Below the pieces are notes generated by a model that saw only the letters and a list, made by a program, of their open reading frames with translations, did not search any database and had not been told where the DNA came from. Position numbers and translations under genes: made by a program. Positions 15,293-23,636 of a stretch of 33,109 nt of DNA are shown in pieces. The stretch is from an uncultured Thalassovita sp. Its GTDB lineage: Bacteria > Bacteroidota > Bacteroidia > Cytophagales > Flammeovirgaceae. Location of the stretch: the NCBI GenBank assembly GCA_937129345.1, contig CAKZMZ010000142.1:1-33109 (forward strand). The letters are read 5' to 3'. The first letter of the stretch is position 1. Each line of letters begins with the position of its first letter.

Positions 15293-16270
15293 TTACCGCA
15301 CTCTGTTTATCAGTTTTTCGGCAAAAGTTTTTAAAGGCGCTTTTTTATGTCCTTCTCTTTTCAGGTCGTTAAAAAGTGAAAAGGCTTCATCAAAGTAATT
15401 TTGTGCAAGATTTTGCGCTTTCTGCTCAATGTCCAACTCATCGTAGATGTTCCTTACTGCTGCTACCTTTTCTTTTGGGTCAAACTCTGTTTTACTTAAC
15501 CAATGCTCTAAAGTTTGTTTTTGGGTAGTATTGGCATCTTCAAGGGCTTTTAAGAGTAAATAGGTCTTTTTATTGGCGATGATATCACCACCTACCTGTT
15601 TGCCAAATTTTTCTTGCTCGCCAAATACATCTAGTAAGTCATCTTTTATTTGGAAACCCAAGCCGATTCTTTCGCCAAAATTTTTGAGCAATTCTGCTTC
15701 TTCATTTGGTGCGCCACCAAGTATTGCACCCATTTCTAAACTAAAACCCAGTAAAACTGCCGTTTTAAGTCGGATCATCTCAAGGTAAGCGGGTATGCTC
15801 GTATCTTTTTCCGTTTCAAAGTTCATATCGAACTGTTGGCCTTCGCACACTTCACAAGCACATTTATTAAATGCTGCAATTACTTTTGCTAAGATATTTT
15901 GATCTATGCCTAAAAGGAGTTCATAAGCTTTTACCAACATTACATCACCAGAAAGAATGGCCACGTTAGGGCTCCATTTTTCATGAACCGTTTCTTTGCC
16001 TCTTCGCAAAGGTGCCTGATCCATTATATCATCGTGCATGAGAGTAAAATTGTGAAAAACCTCCACGGCCAAGGCAGGTTTGAGAACATTGCCATAATTA
16101 TCATTAAATATCTGATAGCCCAATACTGCCAAAGTAGGCCTAAGTCGCTTGCCACCTATGTTTAAAATGTATCTGATAGGCTCGTAAAGTTCTTTGGGTT
16201 CGCCTTCTAGGGGCAGGGATTGTAATTCCTTCTCTATTTCTTGGCGGACATTCTCTAAATCTAAAGGCAT
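15293..16270 (-). CDS. Polyprenyl synthetase, probably short-chain (C15-C20)
   Basis: This 325-residue trans-prenyltransferase joins isopentenyl diphosphate to allylic diphosphates. It has GGKRLRP (39-45), the first Asp-rich motif DDIMD (80-84) followed by RRGKE, and the second Asp-rich motif in FQIKDDLLDVFG (D210, D211, D214). Residue -5 to the first motif is Phe (FTLMHDD). An aromatic residue there blocks long chains and points to farnesyl or geranylgeranyl diphosphate rather than octaprenyl. The start was set at 16270 (MPLDLENVRQEIEKE) because the 10 extra residues of the longer frame are not conserved-looking. Three 7-bp half-sites lie 71-98 bp upstream. Confidence 0.9.
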   Translation of the reverse strand: MPLDLENVRQEIEKELQSLPLEGEPKELYEPIRYILNIGGKRLRPTLAVLGYQIFNDNYGNVLKPALAVEVFHNFTLMHDDIMDQAPLRRGKETVHEKWSPNVAILSGDVMLVKAYELLLGIDQNILAKVIAAFNKCACEVCEGQQFDMNFETEKDTSIPAYLEMIRLKTAVLLGFSLEMGAILGGAPNEEAELLKNFGERIGLGFQIKDDLLDVFGEQEKFGKQVGGDIIANKKTYLLLKALEDANTTQKQTLEHWLSKTEFDPKEKVAAVRNIYDELDIEQKAQNLAQNYFDEAFSLFNDLKREGHKKAPLKTFAEKLINRVR

Positions 16271-16340
16271 ATGCAAATGCGTGTAGGTGTAAAATTGCAA
16301 TAAATTGCAGGCAAATAGGCAAAAAATTTTGGTAAAATTA

Positions 16341-16368
16341 CAATGAAATCCCCTTCATTGGCAATGAA
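16341..16368. promoter_or_regulatory. Three half-site operator-like cluster upstream of the polyprenyl synthetase
   Basis: caatgaa (16341-16347), ttcattg (16354-16360) and caatgaa (16362-16368) give two inverted and one direct arrangement of a 7-bp half-site. The first two can also form a 7-bp hairpin with a 6-nt loop. Confidence 0.4.
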
Positions 16369-16719
16369 ATAACGAAATTAATAGAAACCCAGCGGGATTA
16401 TTTTCTTTCCGATACACTCTCGTCTGCCTCTATCTGAGCAAAAAGCTAATTCTAGAAATCTTAAAATTCTGCAGATATTGGCTACTTTGATTTTCGGTTG
16501 ATGTGTAAGCTTAAAATGCAGAGAGATGGCATATCTGATGCGCTAAATCGAAGTAGACCTTAAATTTCCTTCATTTTAAGCTGCAATCTTTACGCAAAAG
16601 ATTTTTAAGTTTCACCTTGTTCTTTTCTATGCATCCTCTTAAAAACAAATAAAAGCTTTTACAGAGAATATTGTGATTTAGAACATGCGCTTTTATTAAG
16701 GCTTGTCTTTAATTCTTTA
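16369..16719. other. Divergent intergenic region with a long-spaced inverted repeat
   Basis: No ORF is supported between the polyprenyl synthetase and cca. An 11-bp perfect inverted repeat, agcttaaaatg (16508-16518) and cattttaagct (16572-16582), is separated by 53 bp. Confidence 0.5.
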
Positions 16720-16727
16720 TACTTTTG
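16720..16727 (+). promoter_or_regulatory. -7 promoter element of cca
   Basis: TACTTTTG matches TAnnTTTG. It lies 27 bp upstream of the ATG at 16755 and covers the in-frame TTG at 16725, which therefore cannot be the usual start. Confidence 0.6.
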
Positions 16728-16754
16728 CAAAATAATTTAAGCTTGATACACTAC

Positions 16755-18176
16755 ATGAATTTTGCAGAGGAACTTAATAAGTATCCCGTTTTTGAATTGT
16801 TGAAAACATCGGCGCAGGAAGTAGGGGCACCTGCTTATGTGATAGGCGGTTATGTAAGAAATCTTCTTCTAAAAAAAACGGCAAAAGACATAGACGTGGT
16901 TTGTGTGGGTAATGGCATAGAACTGGCCAAAAAATTCGCTTCAAAATTACCAGATAAGTCTCAGGTAAACGTATTTAAGAACTTTGGTACGGCCATGGTA
17001 AAGACCGAAGATTTTGAGGTTGAGTTTGTAGGTGCCAGAAAAGAGTCTTACAACAGAAACTCCAGAAAGCCAGTAGTTGAAGATGGTACTTTAGAAGATG
17101 ATCAAAACAGGAGAGATTTTACCATAAATGCACTTGCTTTAAGCTTACAGCAAGAAAATTATGGGGCACTCATCGACCCTTTTAATGGTGTAAAAGACCT
17201 TAAAAATAAGCTCATTAGAACGCCTTTAGAACCTGGGGTCACTTATTCAGACGATCCTTTAAGAATGATGCGTGCCATTCGTTTTGCAACACAGCTCGAT
17301 TTTGATATTGAGCACGATTCTTTTGTGGCCATAGAAGCCAATAAAGAGCGTATAAAAATTGTATCTGTAGAACGTATCATTGACGAACTCAACAAAATTG
17401 TCTTAGCCGAGAAGCCTTCTTACGGTTTTAAGTTGATGTTCCACTGTGGATTACTTCAATTGATTTTCCCAGAATTTACAGAGTTACACGGAGTGGATAC
17501 CATAAAAGGTAAGTCGCATAAAGACAATTTTTACCATACTTTGCAGGTACTGGATAACATCTGTGAAAATACAGATGACCTTTGGTTGAGGTGGGCGGCC
17601 ATTATGCACGACATTGCCAAGCCGGCTACCAAACGATTTGATAAAAAACAAGGATGGACCTTTCACGGGCATGAAGATAAGGGCGCACGTATGGTAAAAC
17701 CCATCTTTCGTAAACTAAAATTGCCTTTAGACGAACGCATGCGAAAGGTAGAGAAATTGGTACGCTTGCATTTAAGGCCAATTGCATTGGTGAGCGACAA
17801 AACCTCTGATTCTGCCATTAGAAGACTCATTTACGAGGCAGGCGATGACCTAGAAGATTTAATGACCTTATGTAGGGCAGATATTACCTCCAAAAACGAT
17901 ATGAAGGTGAAGAAGTATCTCGCTAATTTTGATAGACTGGAAAAGAAAATTGCCGATGTAGAAGCGAGGGATCAAGTACGTAATTTCCAACCTGTAATTA
18001 CGGGTGAGATCATTATGGAGACTTTTGACTTGAAGCCTTCTAGAGAGGTAGGCCAAATTAAGATAAGAATCAGAGAGGCCATACTTGAGGGCGAACTGCG
18101 AAATAATTATGAGGAGGCTTTTGCCTACATGCTCGAACTCGGTAAAAAAATGGGGCTTACTCCAAAAAAAGGATAA
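16755..18176 (+). CDS. cca: CCA tRNA nucleotidyltransferase (class II, with HD domain)
   Basis: This 473-residue enzyme adds or repairs the 3' CCA of tRNAs. The N-terminal polymerase head has GGYVRNLLL (31-39) and the metal-binding pair D45/D47 (AKDIDVV). It continues with RRDFTINALAL (119-129) and the template-residue region DPLRMMRAIRF (167-177). The C-terminal half is an HD phosphohydrolase domain with WAAIMHDIAKP (H285, D286), as in Cca of many bacteria. Class II also includes poly(A) polymerase, but the HD tail and the absence of a second homologue here favour CCA addition. A well-placed promoter element supports the 16755 start. Confidence 0.88.
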   Translation: MNFAEELNKYPVFELLKTSAQEVGAPAYVIGGYVRNLLLKKTAKDIDVVCVGNGIELAKKFASKLPDKSQVNVFKNFGTAMVKTEDFEVEFVGARKESYNRNSRKPVVEDGTLEDDQNRRDFTINALALSLQQENYGALIDPFNGVKDLKNKLIRTPLEPGVTYSDDPLRMMRAIRFATQLDFDIEHDSFVAIEANKERIKIVSVERIIDELNKIVLAEKPSYGFKLMFHCGLLQLIFPEFTELHGVDTIKGKSHKDNFYHTLQVLDNICENTDDLWLRWAAIMHDIAKPATKRFDKKQGWTFHGHEDKGARMVKPIFRKLKLPLDERMRKVEKLVRLHLRPIALVSDKTSDSAIRRLIYEAGDDLEDLMTLCRADITSKNDMKVKKYLANFDRLEKKIADVEARDQVRNFQPVITGEIIMETFDLKPSREVGQIKIRIREAILEGELRNNYEEAFAYMLELGKKMGLTPKKG

Positions 18177-18340
18177 AACAAGTACAGTGGTTTAAGCGCA
18201 ATTCTGCTTTTGGTTTTGAGCCACAAATAACCTGATTTTTTTTTACCAGCTAATATTTACTAAATTTCAATGGCGTAAAAGCATGTATGATATTAAAAAG
18301 GCTATTTAGCGCATAGACGGCATATTAAAAGCAAAAAAAT

Positions 18341-19084
18341 ATGAAAGCAATAATTGTAGATGACGAAAGGTTGGCCCGTAAAGAACTCAGCTCTTTACTT
18401 GAAGATTACAATGACATTGAAATTATAGGAGAGGCGAGCAACGCAGATGAGGCGGCCGATAAAATAGAAGAACTCAAGCCCGATGTGCTTTTCTTAGATA
18501 TTCAAATGCCTGAAAAAACTGGTTTCGATTTGCTAGAAATGCTTACCGTTGTACCCAAAGTAATTTTTACTACCGCCTATGATGATTTTGCACTCAAGGC
18601 ATTTGAAATTAATGCATTTGATTACTTGCTCAAACCGATAAACCCTAAAAGGTTAGAAGAGACACTAAAAAAATTAAAGACCTATTTCGAAAAAGAAAAG
18701 AAGGTCAAAAAAGACGACGCACCACAAGAAGAGGACACGCCAGAAAAACTTTTGGGCACTGATCAAGTTTTTGTGAAAGATGGTGAAAAATGTTGGTTTG
18801 TAAAATTAGCCGATATCAGATTGTTCGAATCTGATGGCAACTACGTAAAGGTATATTTCGATACATTTAGGCCACTTATACATCGCTCTTTAAATGCGTT
18901 AGACGAACGCCTCGATGATAAAATGTTCTTTAGAGCAAGTAGAAAGTTCATCATCAATTTAAAGTGGATAGAAAAAATAGAGCCTTGGTTTAACGGTGGC
19001 CTTATGGTGAGTTTAAAAGGAGGGCAGAAAATAGAGATTTCTAGGAGGCAGGCTGCAAAATTTAAGGATAAGTTGAGCCTCTAA
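18341..19084 (+). CDS. LytTR-family response regulator
   Basis: This 247-residue regulator has an N-terminal receiver with D8/D9 (IIVDDERLAR), phospho-acceptor D53 (LFLDIQMPEKTGFDLLEM), a switch Thr in FTTAYDDFALKAFEI and Lys-Pro in LLKPINPKRLEE. A Lys/Glu-rich linker (about 120-145) leads to a LytTR DNA-binding domain (FVKDGEKCWFVKLADIRLFE, then FFRASRKFIINLKWIEKIEP). No sensor kinase is beside it. The usual Bacteroidota partner is a membrane histidine kinase of the LytS/YehU type. It converges with the next gene with no gap between stop codons. The target promoter is unknown. Confidence 0.92.
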   Translation: MKAIIVDDERLARKELSSLLEDYNDIEIIGEASNADEAADKIEELKPDVLFLDIQMPEKTGFDLLEMLTVVPKVIFTTAYDDFALKAFEINAFDYLLKPINPKRLEETLKKLKTYFEKEKKVKKDDAPQEEDTPEKLLGTDQVFVKDGEKCWFVKLADIRLFESDGNYVKVYFDTFRPLIHRSLNALDERLDDKMFFRASRKFIINLKWIEKIEPWFNGGLMVSLKGGQKIEISRRQAAKFKDKLSL

Positions 19085-19969
19085 TCAGTCTTGCACTGAG
19101 GATAATAATTTATCTTTGCTATTTGTAAAAGAAAAACCAGCATCGGCTTGTTTCAATTTCTGTATCTTGCTAGAAATCATTTGCCTTTCTTTGTCTTTAA
19201 AAGGATGCTTTTTTAAGATATTTTCAAGCTCTAAAAGTACTTTTTCTCTGCTTGTCTCAAAATTTTTAGAGAAAAGTAAATCTGTAATCACCATTCTCTT
19301 GATCTTTAAAATTTCCTTTTCAAAATAAGTGTCAGCGGCTATTTCCTCTTCTATCTGGGCCAGAATTTTTTGATGTATACCAGTGCCCAATTTGCTATAG
19401 ATTTTTTTATCGTTGCCTTTTTTTAACCAAATAGGAAAGTAATAGTCTTTGTAACTTTCTTCGTAAAGGCTAAAAAATTTATCATCGGCAGCACCTTTGC
19501 TTTTAGCAGCGATTTTCTTTAATAGATTGTAGTCAATAGCTACCCTTAACTTTTGGTTGGCCTGTACAATTTTAAGCGACGCAGAGGCATAAGCAAACCA
19601 ACTAAAATTCTGTTTATCTGCAAGGCTGTCGATAGCAATTTGTTCCTTTTTCTCTAAAGTACTTGAGAGTGTTTTCTGCAGGGTGATGGTATTAGCGTAA
19701 AAGTCGTAGAAATTACTATCGGTCTCTATTTTATAAAAGTCTTGATAATGGTTTTCTACTAGCTTGGCATTGAGCGGCCCAAAAAGTTGGGTCAGTTGTT
19801 CTCCATAAGGGTAATTCTCTGCACCAAATTGCTTCTCATTAATTTCTGCTAGTTGCACAAGGGCTGTGTGTTTAAGATGTCTTTGATGGTCTAAAAAATT
19901 GTTGTATTGAAAATAGGATACCGCCAAGCAGAGTAGTGTAATGTACGTATAGCCTTTAATTCTAACCAT
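19085..19969 (-). CDS. Membrane-anchored protein of unknown function
   Basis: This 294-residue protein starts with a short cytoplasmic stub (MVRIKG) and one hydrophobic helix (YTYITLLCLAVSYFQYN, about 7-24) that looks like an uncleaved anchor. The rest is soluble, helical and rich in Lys, Glu and Phe, with no catalytic motif that I can recognise (for instance FSLYEESYKDYYFPIWLKKG and RMVITDLLFSKNFETSREKV). The stop codon touches that of the LytTR regulator on the other strand. Upstream is the long purH leader region. No homologous family comes to mind. It may be a lineage-specific periplasmic protein. Confidence 0.65.
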   Translation of the reverse strand: MVRIKGYTYITLLCLAVSYFQYNNFLDHQRHLKHTALVQLAEINEKQFGAENYPYGEQLTQLFGPLNAKLVENHYQDFYKIETDSNFYDFYANTITLQKTLSSTLEKKEQIAIDSLADKQNFSWFAYASASLKIVQANQKLRVAIDYNLLKKIAAKSKGAADDKFFSLYEESYKDYYFPIWLKKGNDKKIYSKLGTGIHQKILAQIEEEIAADTYFEKEILKIKRMVITDLLFSKNFETSREKVLLELENILKKHPFKDKERQMISSKIQKLKQADAGFSFTNSKDKLLSSVQD

Positions 19970-20302
19970 CTGATATTCTGTAAATTCGATTTTTTAACGC
20001 AAAGCACCATTCCATCTTGCCAATAGTTTTTTTTATACAGGATGAATTAACATTTCTTATGTAAGTAATCGGCTAAATGCTGTCAGCTGTAAATGATGGT
20101 ACTGTCTTAACTTCATATTTCATTCGATAAACGCTTGGAATTTATCGATAAATAAAGTTTAGCAATATCTACGCCTTAAAAGACTAATATTTTTACATGC
20201 ATTTTTTTTAGGGATTTTTAAGTCTGTACTTTACAAAAAAAATACTCTCAACTCCCTTTCTTAAAAAACAGACAATTCCGCAGGTGATCCCCTAAAGTTT
20301 GA
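19970..20302. other. Divergent intergenic region upstream of purH
   Basis: No gene is seen. A 14-bp perfect palindrome, atttatcgataaat, lies at 20140-20153. Its left half also pairs with cgataaa at 20125-20131 as a 7-bp hairpin. No purine riboswitch consensus was recognised. Confidence 0.5.
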
Positions 20303-20310
20303 TAGATTTG
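20303..20310 (+). promoter_or_regulatory. -7 promoter element of purH
   Basis: TAGATTTG matches TAnnTTTG. It lies 38 bp upstream of the ATG at 20349. The -33 region (near 20276) is weak. Confidence 0.5.
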
Positions 20311-20348
20311 CAAAAAGGATTTTCTTACCTAATATTCAGTCAATTTCC

Positions 20349-21887
20349 ATGAAAAAAATAAAGTCCGCACTCATTTCAGTATATCATAAGGACAATCTAG
20401 CGCCAATTATTCAGCTATTAAAGGATCATCATGTAGCCTTATACTCAACAGGAGGGACTCAAAAATTTATTGAGGAACAAGACGCCACTGTAAAAGCTGT
20501 AGAAGATTTAACGGGCTATCCTTCTATTTTGGGGGGCAGGGTAAAAACACTACATCCCAAAGTATTTGGAGGTATTTTAGGCCGCTTAGATAATGACTCG
20601 GATGTAAAAGAAATGGCCAACTATGAAATTCCCCCTTTCGATTTGGTCATTGTAGACTTATATCCATTTGAAGCTACTTTGGCATCAGGGGCATCGCATC
20701 AAGAAATAATAGAAAAGATTGATATTGGAGGAATTTCTCTAATTAGGGCAGCCGCTAAAAATTTTAAAGATGTGTTCATAGTTTCTTCTATGGAACAGTA
20801 CCAAGAGGTTTTGGAAATTTTGCAAGAAAATGAGGCTGCGTCTTCATTAGAACAAAGGAAAAAATTTGCCGCTCAAGCTTTTCAAGTATCTTCTCATTAC
20901 GATACGGCTATATTTGGTTACTTTAATAGTGATTTGCCGCAAGAAGAGCAGCAAGAAGTTTACAAAGCGAGTATTACTCAGTCCAATGTATTACGCTACG
21001 GAGAAAATCCGCATCAAAAAGGTGTGTTTTTTGGTAATTTACAAGACCTTTTCGAGCAGTTAAATGGCAAAGCGCTTTCTTACAACAATTTGGTGGATAT
21101 TGATGCTGCCGTAGCTTTAATCGATGAGTTTCCTGAAAATGAGGGCATTGCTTTTTCAATATTAAAACATACCAATGCCTGTGGTACAGCTGTGGCCGGC
21201 ACTTGTAAAGAGGCCTACCTCAATGCACTAAAAGCCGATCCTGTTTCTGCTTTTGGTGGGGTGCTCATAACAAACACTACAGTAGATGCCGATGCCGCAG
21301 AAGAATTGCACAAATTATTTTTTGAGGTATTGATTGCTCCAAATTTTACAGAGGAAGCACTTGAGGTTCTGAAGAAAAAGAAAAATAGGATTTTACTTCA
21401 GCGCAAAGAAACCGCATTGCCCAACAAACTATATAAAACCCTTTTAAATGGGGTTATTGCGATGGACAAGGATTTAAAAACTGAAACGGCAGAAGACTTA
21501 AAAGTAGTTACCGAAGCAGCACCTACTCAAGCTCAAATTGCCTCACTTTTGTTCGCTAATAAATTGGTGAAGCATACCAAATCTAACACCATTGTATTGG
21601 CTGCAGACGGGCAGTTATTTGCAAGTGGCGTAGGACAAACCTCAAGAGTAGATGCTTTGGAACAGGCCATACAAAAAGCCAAGCATTTCGGCTTCGATTT
21701 AAGCAAGGCAGTCATGGCTTCAGATGCTTTCTTCCCTTTTCCAGACTGTGTGGAAATTGCAGATAAAGAAGGCATAAAAGCGGTGATACAACCGGGGGGA
21801 TCTATAAAGGACCAAGCCTCTATAGATTATTGCAATGAGCATGGCATGGCCATGGTATTTACAGGCATAAGGCACTTTAAACACTGA
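20349..21887 (+). CDS. purH: Bifunctional AICAR transformylase / IMP cyclohydrolase PurH
   Basis: This 512-residue protein carries out the last two steps of de novo purine synthesis. The N-terminal IMP cyclohydrolase (MGS-like) domain has LYSTGGTQKF (31-40) and LGGRVKTLHPKVFGG (61-75, K66). The C-terminal AICAR transformylase has LRYGENPHQKG (215-225), the catalytic K273-H274 in ILKHTNACGTA, SAFGGVL, and the terminal IQPGGSIKD followed by VFTGIRHFKH. Length and all motifs are typical. It is a single-gene unit with its own promoter element and terminator. Confidence 0.97.
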   Translation: MKKIKSALISVYHKDNLAPIIQLLKDHHVALYSTGGTQKFIEEQDATVKAVEDLTGYPSILGGRVKTLHPKVFGGILGRLDNDSDVKEMANYEIPPFDLVIVDLYPFEATLASGASHQEIIEKIDIGGISLIRAAAKNFKDVFIVSSMEQYQEVLEILQENEAASSLEQRKKFAAQAFQVSSHYDTAIFGYFNSDLPQEEQQEVYKASITQSNVLRYGENPHQKGVFFGNLQDLFEQLNGKALSYNNLVDIDAAVALIDEFPENEGIAFSILKHTNACGTAVAGTCKEAYLNALKADPVSAFGGVLITNTTVDADAAEELHKLFFEVLIAPNFTEEALEVLKKKKNRILLQRKETALPNKLYKTLLNGVIAMDKDLKTETAEDLKVVTEAAPTQAQIASLLFANKLVKHTKSNTIVLAADGQLFASGVGQTSRVDALEQAIQKAKHFGFDLSKAVMASDAFFPFPDCVEIADKEGIKAVIQPGGSIKDQASIDYCNEHGMAMVFTGIRHFKH

Positions 21888-21910
21888 TGAGAACTTTCTT
21901 TAATTTTTAG

Positions 21911-21936
21911 AGCACGAGTAAAAAATCTCGTGCTTT
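21911..21936 (+). terminator. Intrinsic terminator of purH
   Basis: agcacgag (21911-21918) pairs with ctcgtgct (21927-21934) with an 8-nt A-rich loop, and TT follows. It lies 24 bp beyond the purH stop. Confidence 0.75.
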
Positions 21937-21988
21937 AGAACTTATGCTGTAGGGATTTTGAAGAGAAGACAGGGGTTTGATGAAGTTG

Positions 21989-23326
21989 TTACTGAGCCAC
22001 TTTCGATTTGCTAACAGCCAAGGTGCTTGGCTCAATGGCTTCGGTAATGAGTTTTTTGTTAGGCAAATACAACTCATAACGTATGGCCGGAATAAATAAC
22101 TGTAGGCCTGAGTGTGGTAGTGTTTCGTAAATGAGAAAACCGCTGTTACTACCCTCGTAATTTCCTGCAGAGGCTTGCCCTAAGATGTTTGCTCTTTGGT
22201 TATTGTGGCACTTTGCTGCAAAATGAGCAGCAGCAGACATGGTACCCCCATTGATCAGCACCTCTACTTCCCCTAAAAAATAGTTTTTTGTAGGTATAAT
22301 CCATTTTAAGCCCTTGTGTCCTGTATAACTTACCATGCCTAAGCTATCTGCTTTTTCTATTCTGAAAAAGATATTATGCGGAAAGCCCAACTGTTTTTTG
22401 CTCTTTTTATGCATGCGCAAATTATCGTAAAATTTAAAAGGCTTTTTTGCGATATACCTGTAAAGTTCAATAGCGAGCAAATCATTGCCACCAATATTGT
22501 CTCTTAAATCTATTGTGAGCTTTTTAACTTGTTGTTCTTGCACTTCTTCAAAGAAGTTATTGAGGAATTTTTTAAGATGAATACCATTTTCTTTTAGCAA
22601 TGCTTTATCAAAACTCCTGATTTTAAGGCTGGCCTCCGCTGCATTTCCTTTAATTGCCGCCTCTACCAAAGGGGTTTTTTCTTTAAGGCTTGATCTTTCT
22701 ATTTTAGGAAGAAGCTGTGTCGACTTTGTTTGTCCATTAAACTGATAGGTAATATCAATAGTAATATTTTCTGCTAAAACCTCAGCGTAGAGCGAGAAGA
22801 ATTGATTGTTTAAATTGTAGTACCTGCCGTTTTGGTGTAGGCCATCGCTAGAGATAAACCCAAGCAAAACTTCCACTATTTTATCGCTTGCTAAGTCATC
22901 TATTTTTGTAATTATTGCCCCCTTGGGCACTTGCGAGGTATAGGTATCAATCACTTCAATTTCATTGCTATTATTCACTTCTACCTCAATAGGGAAAATG
23001 ACCTTTTGTTGATTAAGTATATATTTTTCAGAATGATATAAATCTGTATGCCCACATTTAACTTGTGTAACCAAAGGTTTTACTAAGCGAAAAAACTCGT
23101 TTTCTGTTATTGCTTGGTCGAGTTGTTGGGCTACTTCACCAAAGCTGTTCTCAAATTTACTTCTGCTTTGGTAGGCAAAAAGGTCGGGGTGGTAATTGAG
23201 TAGGGATTTTTTTATATGCAGAAGGTCTTCCCTTAGTTGGTTTGGGCTAAGTAAAGATTGAGCTGCTAGATTGCCCTGAACAAATAAGAGCATGCCAATA
23301 AGTGCTAGTTGGTAGAATTTCAGCAT
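21989..23326 (-). CDS. Secreted S41-family (tricorn/CtpA-like) serine peptidase
   Basis: This 445-residue protein starts with a signal peptide (YQLALIGMLLFVQGNLAAQS). A helical N-terminal part (KSLLNYHPDLFAYQSRSKFE) leads to CGHTDLY (H93), as in tricorn-type members where His belongs to the catalytic tetrad. A PDZ-like stretch (VPKGAIITKIDDLASDKIVE, 133-152) follows. The peptidase core has LTIDLRDNIGGND (270-282) and VLINGGTMSAAAHFAA with probable nucleophile S364. The typical GxxTxGxxxG loop is changed to GQASAGNYEGSNSGF. It is probably periplasmic or extracellular. Inverted repeats lie just upstream of the start. Confidence 0.85.
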   Translation of the reverse strand: MLKFYQLALIGMLLFVQGNLAAQSLLSPNQLREDLLHIKKSLLNYHPDLFAYQSRSKFENSFGEVAQQLDQAITENEFFRLVKPLVTQVKCGHTDLYHSEKYILNQQKVIFPIEVEVNNSNEIEVIDTYTSQVPKGAIITKIDDLASDKIVEVLLGFISSDGLHQNGRYYNLNNQFFSLYAEVLAENITIDITYQFNGQTKSTQLLPKIERSSLKEKTPLVEAAIKGNAAEASLKIRSFDKALLKENGIHLKKFLNNFFEEVQEQQVKKLTIDLRDNIGGNDLLAIELYRYIAKKPFKFYDNLRMHKKSKKQLGFPHNIFFRIEKADSLGMVSYTGHKGLKWIIPTKNYFLGEVEVLINGGTMSAAAHFAAKCHNNQRANILGQASAGNYEGSNSGFLIYETLPHSGLQLFIPAIRYELYLPNKKLITEAIEPSTLAVSKSKVAQ

Positions 23327-23573
23327 ATAATTTATCTCTTGTTAGTATGTAAGTTCTAATATAGAAAATAAAACTTTTACATACTGTGAACAAAAGATAA
23401 GCTAAAATAATTTTTTGAATTGTTTACAAATAGACGCCTATCAAAACTTGGAAGCACATTTAAAGGGAGGGGATTTAAAACCGCTTGCTTCTATTTAGTA
23501 TGTAAGAAATATCTGAAAATTGAATCATTATTTGGCATGTCTGGGAGAGGAAAATATTAACCTAATTTGAAAG
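23327..23573. promoter_or_regulatory. Spacer with operator-like repeats upstream of the S41 gene
   Basis: agtatgtaa (23344-23352) and ttacatact (23377-23385) are a 9-bp perfect inverted repeat starting 18 bp before the S41 ATG. A further tagtatgtaag copy lies at 23496-23506. The minus strand reads TATCTTTT near 23392-23399, one mismatch from TAnnTTTG. No ORF is seen. Confidence 0.45.
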
Positions 23574-23629
23574 AACAGCCCATGGCTTAAAGTCAGCGAC
23601 TAGCCGTATTTACAACTCCATGGGCTGTT
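23574..23629 (-). terminator. Long-stem terminator of glutamate dehydrogenase
   Basis: aacagcccatgg (23574-23585) and ccatgggctgtt (23618-23629) form a perfect 12-bp stem. The 32-nt loop holds a small inner hairpin (agtc-agc-gact, 23591-23601). It begins 7 bp after the stop codon. Confidence 0.65.
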
Positions 23630-23636
23630 TTTATGG

